5,764 bases of DNA from Ignavibacteriaceae bacterium. GTDB taxonomy: Bacteria > Bacteroidota > Ignavibacteria > Ignavibacteriales > Ignavibacteriaceae. The notes below the pieces were generated by a model. It was not told the DNA's origin, did no database searches, and worked only from the letters and a program-made list of their open reading frames with translations. This document shows positions 1 to 5,467 of the stretch, in pieces (the stretch's first letter is position 1; each line of letters opens with the position of its first letter). Position numbers and translations under genes: made by a program. The stretch lies in contig JALHTS010000379.1 in assembly GCA_022865965.1 (NCBI GenBank), forward strand, positions 1 to 5,764. Reading direction: 5' to 3'.

Positions 1-293
1 TTACCAGATTAACAACCATTAACACTTGCTGAATGCTTAACTTATTTTTCTTGATTCTAATTGAAATTAGTTGCATTATTGAATTCATAAATTTCTTTCT
101 ACTCCGGAAGAGGAAAAATTACCGAGTTATATTGCTGATTACCCGCTGAGATAACACCTAGATTTCTCTACCGAAGTAAAAATTTAATTTTAACGTTACC
201 CCATTTGGGAGGATTATCAGTATATAACATAATTAGTAGACTGGTTACTGACATAAAATCCTTGAATTTTTTATTATTAGATAAGGGATATAT
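1..293. other. Non-coding leader region upstream of the phosphatase gene
   Basis: No convincing gene is present in this AT-rich stretch. The only open frame of note is a 38-codon hydrophobic one (33-149) without a ribosome binding site. A short AT inverted repeat (TAAAA 177-181, TTTTA 188-192) is too weak to call a terminator. A weak promoter candidate lies at 205-233 and the ribosome binding site of the next gene at 283-288. No tRNA or riboswitch-like structure was recognised by eye. Confidence 0.6.
205..233 (+). promoter_or_regulatory. Possible sigma-70-type promoter for the RsbU-STAS operon
   Basis: A TTGGGA hexamer (205-210, four of six matches to TTGACA) is separated by 17 nt from CATAAT (228-233, five of six matches to TATAAT). 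A start near 240 would give a 5' leader of roughly 55 nt before the ATG at 294. Chance matches are common in AT-rich DNA, so this is only a candidate; an alternative -10, TATAAC, overlaps at 223-228. Confidence 0.25.
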
Positions 294-1592
294 ATGTGCC
301 CGAAATCTTATAAAGAAGATGATCAATTAAGCAAGGAAAATCTTCGGTTAAAATCCGCTGTTGAAGAGCTCTCTATCCTTAATGATATGGCAACCGCTAT
401 TGCCTCTACTCAATCACTCGATCAAATCACAAATCTTATTGTAAAAAAATGTGTCAAACATCTTAAATCCGAACAAGGATCAATTCAACTTATTGATGAA
501 AAAGATTTTGTCAATCCTTTCCATACAATGATAAGAATCCGGGATAATATTGATGATAAAGATTCACTGCGATTTGACAAACAAATATCCGACATAATGC
601 TGGCAAATAAAAAACCATTGCTCATCAATGAATTCAAAAGGGAAGAAAAAATTGCTTTGCGGGAGAACTCGTTTCTGAAGATACGATCTTTGCTGAGTGT
701 GCCGATGATTATTAAAGGGAAAATGATCGGAATACTTTCGCTATTCAATAAGGAATCTGATGATGGCTTTAATGAAACCGATCAAAGACTGCTTCAGATA
801 ATTGCCGCTCAATCTGCAAATGTAATTGAGAACTCCAGATTGTTTGAAGAAGAAAAAAAACTTATTCTGATACAACAAGAAATTCAGGTTGCAAGTGAAA
901 TACAGAAAAATCTTTTACCTCTGAAAATGCCTGATATTAATGGTTACGATATTTATGCAATTAATATTCCGGCTCGTGAAGTTGGTGGAGATTATTACGA
1001 TTTTATAAAAGTATCAGAAAATAAAACTGCAATCGCGCTTGGTGATGTATCCGGCAAAGGATTACCAGCATCAATGCTTATGGCAAATCTTCAAGCTACG
1101 CTAAGAGGACAGTTATTATTTTGTAATTGTGCAAAAGATTGCATTAAAAGAGCTAATAATCTTCTTCACAAAAGCACAGACATATCAAAATTCGTAACGC
1201 TATTTTTTGGAATCCTTGATACTGAAAAAAATATTCTCACTTATTGCAATGCAGGACATAATGTGCCGGTTTTTCTTGCCAAGGGCAATAAATTTAAGCT
1301 GGACAAAGGTGGAATGCTGCTTAGCTGCATTGAAGATACAAACTATGATGAAGAAGCAATATCGTTTGAAAAGGGATCAACACTTGTTGTCTTTTCAGAT
1401 GGTATAACTGAAGCTATGAATGAAGCTGAAGAAGAATATGGCGAGGAGAGGCTTTATGATCTTATAGAAAATAAATTGTCTTTAAGTTCAAAACTTTTGG
1501 CAGAAGAAATATTAGGTGATGTGAAAATATTCACTTCTGGAATTCCTCAAATGGATGACATCACTTTGTTGATAATTAAACGTTATGAATAA
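294..1592 (+). CDS. GAF-domain PP2C/SpoIIE serine phosphatase (RsbU-like)
   Basis: This 432-aa soluble protein is predicted to dephosphorylate a phosphoserine protein, typically a STAS anti-sigma-factor antagonist, in response to a signal sensed by its GAF domain. A short N-terminal coiled coil (about residues 8-28) leads into a GAF domain (about 29-182, including the SVPMIIKGKMIGILSL core). A signalling helix with VASEIQKNLLP (199-209) connects to the PP2C/SpoIIE domain (about 215-430). Metal-binding motifs are intact: GGDYYD (D233), GDVSGKG (D251), FSDGITE (D369) and MDDITLL (D421/D422), so it should be active. The start at 294 is preceded by AAGGGA (283-288) at a 5-nt spacing. The STAS gene follows after 23 nt, supporting a phosphatase-substrate operon. 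The family is certain; the in vivo substrate is inferred from context. No transmembrane segment is seen. Confidence 0.93.
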   Translation: MCPKSYKEDDQLSKENLRLKSAVEELSILNDMATAIASTQSLDQITNLIVKKCVKHLKSEQGSIQLIDEKDFVNPFHTMIRIRDNIDDKDSLRFDKQISDIMLANKKPLLINEFKREEKIALRENSFLKIRSLLSVPMIIKGKMIGILSLFNKESDDGFNETDQRLLQIIAAQSANVIENSRLFEEEKKLILIQQEIQVASEIQKNLLPLKMPDINGYDIYAINIPAREVGGDYYDFIKVSENKTAIALGDVSGKGLPASMLMANLQATLRGQLLFCNCAKDCIKRANNLLHKSTDISKFVTLFFGILDTEKNILTYCNAGHNVPVFLAKGNKFKLDKGGMLLSCIEDTNYDEEAISFEKGSTLVVFSDGITEAMNEAEEEYGEERLYDLIENKLSLSSKLLAEEILGDVKIFTSGIPQMDDITLLIIKRYE

Positions 1593-1615
1593 AACTAAAT
1601 TTTACAGGAGGCAAT

Positions 1616-1954
1616 ATGAAAGTGAAAATAGAAGAAACGTACCAGGCTGCTATAATTGAATTAAAGGGCAACCTGATCGGCGGCGAAAATGCTAAGCTAT
1701 TTCGTGAAAAGCTGTATGAGCTGATCGACCAAAACAAGAAAAACTTAGTTGTGGATATGACTGATGTAAAACTTGTTAGCAGTACAGGGATTGGAATACT
1801 GATAAGCGGTTATACAACCTTAAAGAATGCCGGGGGCGATTTAAAACTCGCTCATATATCGGATAAAGTTCAGGGTGTGCTTAACATAACAAAGCTAAAT
1901 CAGATATTTAACATTTATGATAATGTTGATGAGGCAGTGAAATCGTTTAGCTAA
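1616..1954 (+). CDS. STAS-domain anti-sigma-factor antagonist (RsbV/SpoIIAA-like)
   Basis: This 112-aa protein is a single STAS domain, the usual family length. In partner switching, the unphosphorylated form binds an anti-sigma kinase (RsbW/SpoIIAB type) and frees the sigma factor; phosphorylation on a conserved serine blocks this. The motif LVSSTGIGIL (residues 53-62) aligns with the DSxGLG phosphosite, placing the candidate phosphoserine at S56. The aspartate usual just before it is replaced by S55, a modest deviation. VVDMTDV (45-51) is the typical preceding strand. A strong AGGAGG (1606-1611) sits 4 nt before the ATG. It lies 23 nt after the PP2C phosphatase, its likely reactivating enzyme. 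No anti-sigma kinase gene is visible here, so the kinase partner is elsewhere or of another type. The STAS fold call is secure; the pathway output (sigma factor or other) is not determined. Confidence 0.92.
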   Translation: MKVKIEETYQAAIIELKGNLIGGENAKLFREKLYELIDQNKKNLVVDMTDVKLVSSTGIGILISGYTTLKNAGGDLKLAHISDKVQGVLNITKLNQIFNIYDNVDEAVKSFS

Positions 1955-1977
1955 ATCAAAAATTTAATTTTGATTTA
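1952..1977 (+). terminator. Perfect AT-rich hairpin after the STAS gene (weak terminator or attenuator)
   Basis: A 10-bp perfect inverted repeat, TAAATCAAAA and TTTTGATTTA, encloses a 6-nt loop (ATTTAA). The left arm includes the STAS stop codon. Only one G-C pair is present and no clean U tract follows, so it is a poor intrinsic terminator; partial read-through into the kinase cluster or an mRNA-end stabilising role is equally possible. Confidence 0.4.
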
Positions 1978-1997
1978 ATTATGATTGGCAAAACTAT

Positions 1998-2009
1998 CCG
2001 CCACGGCGG
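1998..2009 (+). repeat. 12-bp GC-rich palindromic insertion in the truncated kinase 5' end
   Basis: CCGCC and GGCGG flank a 2-nt AC spacer, giving exactly 12 nt. Relative to the paralogous starts (TISHY), this copy carries exactly 12 extra nt, encoding RHGG, and the reading frame continues on both sides. The high GC content contrasts with the AT-rich surroundings. It looks like a small palindromic insertion that preserved the frame. Confidence 0.6.
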
Positions 2010-2043
2010 GTCACACTATAAGATTACTGAAAAGCTCGGCGGA

Positions 2044-2086
2044 GTCCGTCTCGTTCCGCAAAGCGGAACGGACGAGACCTCGTCCG
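2044..2086 (+). repeat. GC-rich cluster of overlapping hairpins just upstream of the kinase ribosome binding site
   Basis: Two perfect 8-bp stems are seen: CGTTCCGC (2052-2059) with GCGGAACG (2063-2070) around an AAA loop, and CGGACGAG (2069-2076) with CTCGTCCG (2079-2086) around a 2-nt loop. An alternative long stem pairs GTCTCG (2048-2053) with CGAGAC (2073-2078) outside the first hairpin, leaving a 4-nt bulge. The segment begins exactly where kinase similarity of the upstream fragment ends and has far higher GC than its flanks. It may be a palindromic mobile repeat, and it also places strong RNA structure 9 nt before the GGGAGG site of the kinase. Confidence 0.6.
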
Positions 2087-2095
2087 ATCAAGCAA

Positions 2096-2101
2096 GGGAG
2101 G
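2096..2101 (+). promoter_or_regulatory. Ribosome binding site deciding the TTG start of the 780-aa kinase
   Basis: GGGAGG lies 7 nt before TTG 2109. It supports TTG as the start codon; the family's usual methionine position (aligned with I5) would require an ATT start here. It lies inside the end of the preceding 43-codon frame and directly after the hairpin cluster. Confidence 0.65.
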
Positions 2102-2108
2102 AAATTTC

Positions 2109-4451
2109 TTGAGCGAGTATATTGGGAAAACAATATCACACTACCGAATTTTCGAAGAGATCGGACGGGGCGGGATGGGTGTTGTGTATAAAGCCGAAGA
2201 CACTAAACTCCATCGTACAGTTGCGCTTAAATTTTTACCTCCCACGTCTAGCTTAGATGAAGATGCAAAGCAAAGGTTTATTCACGAAGCTCGGGCAGCA
2301 TCATCTCTCGATCATAATAATATTTGTGTTGTTCACGAAATTAATGAAACAGATGATGGACAGATATTTATTTGTATGAATTGTTATGATGGAGAAACGC
2401 TTAAGAAAAAAATAGAACGTGGTCCGATAAAAACAGATGAAGCAATTGAAATTACAATACAAATTGCTTCCGGATTGCAGAAGGCTCACGAGAAAGGTAT
2501 TGTTCACAGAGATTTAAAACCTGCTAATATTTTCATAACCAATGAAGGTGTTGTAAAAATTCTTGATTTTGGATTAGCAAAAGTGTCAGGTCAAACTCAA
2601 CTAACTCAAATGGGTTCTACGCTTGGGACATTCTCATATATGTCACCGGAACAGACTAATGGAGAAAACGTTGATATTGGAACTGATATATGGTCAATTG
2701 GTGTGATGCTGTACGAAATGCTGACAGGACAATTACCTTTTAAAGGAGATTATGAACAAGCTGTCATTTACTCCATACTAAATGAAGATCCAAAATTAAT
2801 TGATAGATCTACTATTGATATCCCAACTGAATTAATAAAAATATTAGATAATGCTCTTCAGAAAAATCAGTTAGATCGTTATCAAACTGTAAATGAAATT
2901 TTAATTGATTTAGAGAGCAAATTTGGTAATCAGCAAACAGCAAATAGAAGACTTATATCTGCATTTAAAATAAAGCCTCAACAGAAAAAGTTAGCATATA
3001 TATTCTCTCCAATTTTAATATTCGCGATTCTATTGATTATATATTTTTTGACAGGCAGGGAGACACTTTCTAAACCAGTATCTATTGCTCTTTTGCCATT
3101 GAAGGATATTAATATTGAAAATAAGCAGGATTGGTTTTCTGAGGGTATGACAGATGCCTTGATAACAGATCTTGCAAGGATACGTGGATTAAGAATTACA
3201 TCCAGATCTTCAGTAATGAAATATAAAGATTCTAACGAATCGACTAGAAAAATTGCTGCAGAATTAGGTGTACATTATTTAATTGAAGGTTCAATTGTAA
3301 GAATAAAGGATAGAATAAAGATTTCGGCAAGACTTATTGATACAGCTACTGATGAATATATTTGGGGACAGGAATATGAAAGAGATTTTACAGATGTTTT
3401 AGCTTTGCAGGGAAAAGTAGCTCAAGAAATTGCACATCAGATCAGAGTAACATTATCACCGCAGGAAGAGGAATTATTTACTGAGAAACAGAAGATAAAC
3501 CCTGAAGCCTACGAATCATATTTGAAGGGTAAATTTTATTTATGGAAACTTACCCGAGAAGGTTTTGAGACCGCCTTAAGATATTTTACAATGGCAGTTG
3601 AATTAGATCCCAAATATGCTCCTGCATATGCTGGAATTACATTAGCTTGGCGAAGTCAAGCTCAGATGGGTTTCCTTCCTTTTTCTGTCGCAATGGATAA
3701 ATCAGAAGCTGCAGCAATAAAGGCATTGGAACTTGATAGCACTTTGGCAGAGGTTCATTTTATGAATGCTGTAAATTATACGTGGGGTCAGTGGCAATGG
3801 GATTTGGCAAAAAAAGAATTTGAAAAAACTATTGAACTTAATCCTAATATGGCCGAAGCTCGTGCTTATTATTCACAATTCTTATTTTTACGAAACCGAC
3901 CTGATGAAGCCATGAACGAAATTAATCTGGCACTAAAGCTTGATCCATTTAATAATCTATTTCAAAGTTTATATGCTATGGATCTGATGTATGTAAAAAG
4001 ATATGAGGATGTGATTAAATTACTTAACGAAATTCTTAAAGCTGCACCAAATGAATATATGGCTTTAGCTACTCTCAGATCAGCATATCATCAGACTAAA
4101 ATGTATGAACAAGCATTGAATATATGGATTCGCTCTTTCGAAGTGCGTAAGGATTATGAAGCTATTGAAGTACTTAAGAGTGGTAAAGCTGAAGGGGGAT
4201 ATACTGTTGCTTTACAGAAAGTAGCTGAATTGATGATAAAAAGAATTAAAGAGGGTTCATACGTTACACCCTGGCAGATTGCAACTCTTTACACACGTGC
4301 AGGAATGAAAAAAGAAGCGCTTGATTGGTTTGAAAAAGCATTTCAAGCAAATGACCCTAATATGCCGTATCTTAAGGTAGATCCCATATTTGATGATTTA
4401 AGAAATGAACCTCGGTTTAAGAAAATCTTAGAAAAAATGAATTTGATCTAA
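2109..4451 (+). CDS. Membrane Ser/Thr protein kinase with TolB/FlgO-like and TPR domains
   Basis: This 780-aa Hanks-type kinase should phosphorylate Ser/Thr on partner proteins from the cytoplasmic side of the membrane. The kinase domain (about residues 13-270) has all key elements: glycine loop GRGGMG (19-24), VALK lysine K41, helix-C glutamate E60, HRDLKPAN (133-140, D135 and N140), DFG (153-155), SPE (179-181) and DIWSIG (193-198). The RD motif suggests control by activation-loop phosphorylation. One transmembrane helix (about 295-315) is followed by a TolB/FlgO-like segment (about 323-450, starting VSIALLPL, with FSEGMTDALITDL) and TPR-like helices from about 460 to the end, with AVELDPKYAPAYAG and TIELNPNMAEARAYY as clear repeats. 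The tail VDPIFDDLRNEPRF is typical of this kinase class. The start is TTG with GGGAGG upstream. The gene overlaps the upstream fragment (TTGA) and the downstream remnant (TAATG). The signal and substrate are unknown; the STAS protein upstream is a possible but unproven target. Confidence 0.92.
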   Translation: MSEYIGKTISHYRIFEEIGRGGMGVVYKAEDTKLHRTVALKFLPPTSSLDEDAKQRFIHEARAASSLDHNNICVVHEINETDDGQIFICMNCYDGETLKKKIERGPIKTDEAIEITIQIASGLQKAHEKGIVHRDLKPANIFITNEGVVKILDFGLAKVSGQTQLTQMGSTLGTFSYMSPEQTNGENVDIGTDIWSIGVMLYEMLTGQLPFKGDYEQAVIYSILNEDPKLIDRSTIDIPTELIKILDNALQKNQLDRYQTVNEILIDLESKFGNQQTANRRLISAFKIKPQQKKLAYIFSPILIFAILLIIYFLTGRETLSKPVSIALLPLKDINIENKQDWFSEGMTDALITDLARIRGLRITSRSSVMKYKDSNESTRKIAAELGVHYLIEGSIVRIKDRIKISARLIDTATDEYIWGQEYERDFTDVLALQGKVAQEIAHQIRVTLSPQEEELFTEKQKINPEAYESYLKGKFYLWKLTREGFETALRYFTMAVELDPKYAPAYAGITLAWRSQAQMGFLPFSVAMDKSEAAAIKALELDSTLAEVHFMNAVNYTWGQWQWDLAKKEFEKTIELNPNMAEARAYYSQFLFLRNRPDEAMNEINLALKLDPFNNLFQSLYAMDLMYVKRYEDVIKLLNEILKAAPNEYMALATLRSAYHQTKMYEQALNIWIRSFEVRKDYEAIEVLKSGKAEGGYTVALQKVAELMIKRIKEGSYVTPWQIATLYTRAGMKKEALDWFEKAFQANDPNMPYLKVDPIFDDLRNEPRFKKILEKMNLI
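2229..2290 (+). repeat. Kinase-coding direct repeat, copy 1
   Basis: This stretch of the 780-aa kinase gene (from the VALK lysine to helix C) matches 5579-5640 of the next full kinase at 57 of 62 positions by eye. The DNA-level similarity shows the two kinases are recent paralogs or have exchanged sequence. Confidence 0.8.
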
Positions 4452-4660
4452 TGATTGGCAATATAATATCACATTACAAAATTTTAGAAAAACTCGGAGA
4501 AGGCGGAATGGGAGGAGTATATAAAGCACATATTGCCAATGTTCTTTATTTATGCGTGGATCCCATTTTTGACAGTCTAAGAAGTGATCTGCGTTTCCAA
4601 GATTTGTTGCTACAGTTGAATTTACCGAAAAACAAAACATTAATAAAAAAAATAAATTAA
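4451..4660 (+). pseudogene. Internally deleted kinase-TPR gene: N-terminus fused to C-terminal tail (69 codons)
   Basis: Residues 1-26 are an intact kinase N-terminus including GEGGMGGVYKA. Residues from about 32 to 58 (LYLCVDPIFDSLRSDLRF onward) match the last 28 or so residues of the 780-aa kinase (PYLKVDPIFDDLRNEPRF). Everything between is missing: catalytic lysine, HRD, DFG, membrane helix, TolB-like and TPR parts, about 700 residues. The junction falls near AAAGCA (4523-4528), a sequence also found before the tail of the full kinase (GAAAAAGCA), which suggests a microhomology deletion. The frame is still open from an ATG that overlaps the stop of the preceding gene (TAATG), so it may be translated by coupling, but no separate Shine-Dalgarno is evident. 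It is best viewed as a kinase remnant; a functional small nucleotide-loop peptide is unlikely but not excluded. Confidence 0.8.
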
Positions 4661-4699
4661 TAAATATTTTTACACAACTAAATAAAAAAGGAGCAAATC

Positions 4700-5302
4700 A
4701 TGAAACATGTAACCTTTAGTATTAGTCTCTTATCTATGCTATTATTTCTGCTAAGTTTCCCATTATCAACAAATGCCCAAGAAGAGGAAATTCGGACAAG
4801 TTTGCATGCCAGCGTGAGCCAAAGAATAGGTGTTGAAACAGATATTACAATTGATTATAGCAGACCAGGTGTTAAAGGTAGAGTTATATGGGGTAATCTG
4901 GTGCCTTACGGAATGGCGTCTGGGAATGAATATTCGAATGGGAACCCATATCCATGGAGAGCAGGTGCAAACGAAAACACAACTATTGAATTTAATACTG
5001 ACATTTTAATAGAAGGACAAAAACTTTCTGCTGGTAAATACGGAATTCATATGATACCTTCAGAAAAAGAGTGGATCATAATATTTAGTAATAATAACTC
5101 AGAATGGGGCAGCTTCTCATATAATCAGGTAGAAGATGCACTCCGTATAACAGTAACACCTGTAAAAAGCCACCATCAAGAGTGGCTATTATTTGGATTT
5201 GAAGAATTAGCAGGAAATTCAACAACAGCTTTTCTTCACTGGGAGAATATCAAAGCACCTTTTAAAATTAAACTGGAAGGAGAAAAGGAAACGAACCAAT
5301 AA
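4700..5302 (+). CDS. Secreted DUF2911 family protein
   Basis: This 200-aa protein begins with a Sec signal peptide: a short basic start, hydrophobic core (about residues 5-21) and likely cleavage after TNA at residue 26. It is therefore probably periplasmic, extracellular or envelope-bound; there is no lipobox cysteine. The mature part matches the DUF2911 pattern common in Bacteroidota and relatives: ASVSQRIGV (38-45), IDYSRPGVKGRVIWG (51-65), LVPYG (67-71), PWRAGANENTT (85-95), LSAGKYGIHMIPSEKEW (109-125), WGSFSYN (136-142), DALRITVTPV (146-155), EWLLFGFEEL (161-170) and a C-terminal LHWENIKAPFKI. Biochemical function is unknown for the family. AAGGAG (4688-4693) lies 6 nt before the ATG. 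It sits between kinase sequences on the same strand with a 39-nt gap upstream, so co-transcription is possible, but there is no obvious functional link. Confidence 0.88.
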   Translation: MKHVTFSISLLSMLLFLLSFPLSTNAQEEEIRTSLHASVSQRIGVETDITIDYSRPGVKGRVIWGNLVPYGMASGNEYSNGNPYPWRAGANENTTIEFNTDILIEGQKLSAGKYGIHMIPSEKEWIIIFSNNNSEWGSFSYNQVEDALRITVTPVKSHHQEWLLFGFEELAGNSTTAFLHWENIKAPFKIKLEGEKETNQ

Positions 5303-5387
5303 TCCCTTATGATTTTTGGAAATATAAATCTATCAGATAAATATTTTTATTCTTAACCTGTGAGTATTTAAAATGATATGCAAAACA

Positions 5388-5429
5388 ATTTCACATTATC
5401 GGATTCTTGAAAAGCTCGGCGGAGGCGGA
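5388..5429 (+). repeat. Tandem repeat of kinase 5' coding sequence, copy 1
   Basis: This 42-nt segment (coding ISHYRILEKLGGGG in the truncated frame) is repeated at 5483-5524 with two mismatches. The 95-nt offset indicates a local duplication of the kinase 5' end. Confidence 0.8.
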
Positions 5430-5458
5430 CCTGCCCAACGTAGCCTTAAATTGCTTGT

Positions 5459-5462
5459 GAGG
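5459..5462 (+). promoter_or_regulatory. Ribosome binding site deciding the TTG start of the right-edge kinase
   Basis: GAGG (followed by T) is spaced 5 nt from TTG 5468 and lies inside the end of the 32-codon frame. With the family alignment (IGSTISHYRI directly after the start) it supports TTG as the initiator. Confidence 0.5.
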
Positions 5463-5467
5463 TTAAA

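Larger units (their letters stand above)
1981..2112 (+). pseudogene. Truncated Ser/Thr kinase 5' end (43 codons) coupled to the next kinase start
   Basis: Reading from ATG 1981 gives a copy of the kinase family N-terminus, MIGKTI then SHYKITEKLGG, interrupted after residue 6 by four extra residues RHGG. After the first glycines of the nucleotide-binding loop (residue 21) kinase similarity ends and 22 unrelated residues follow to TGA at 2110-2112. No catalytic lysine, HRD or DFG remains, so it cannot be a kinase. The stop overlaps the TTG start of the 780-aa kinase as TTGA. No Shine-Dalgarno is visible before ATG 1981. It is most simply a decayed kinase copy disrupted by palindromic insertions; it could alternatively be a translated leader peptide. 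A second case with the same layout occurs at 5373-5471. Confidence 0.7.

Noticed and set aside
33..149. 38-codon hydrophobic open frame starting MLNLFFLILIE
   Set aside because: No ribosome binding site, no recognised family, and an AT-rich composition that readily gives Leu/Ile/Phe-rich frames by chance.
485..748. Minus-strand open frame inside the phosphatase gene
   Set aside because: It lies wholly within the well-supported GAF domain coding region and its sequence has no family features; it is a shadow frame.
1981..2112. Truncated frame as a simple frameshift of the following kinase
   Set aside because: The following kinase contains its own complete N-terminus and glycine loop, so the fragment is a second copy and not a frameshifted part of one gene. 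The same holds for 5373-5471.
1985..2191. Plus-strand open frame (MAKLSATAGHT...) spanning the GC-rich hairpins
   Set aside because: It overlaps the kinase start in another frame, its residues come from the palindromes and it lacks a ribosome binding site.
4428..4640. Minus-strand open frame opposite the 69-codon kinase remnant
   Set aside because: The plus strand has clear homology to kinase N- and C-termini; the minus frame shows none.
5303..5372. Terminator after the DUF2911 gene
   Set aside because: Only a 5-bp AT stem (ATAAA/TTTAT) before a loose T-rich stretch is visible, too weak to call.
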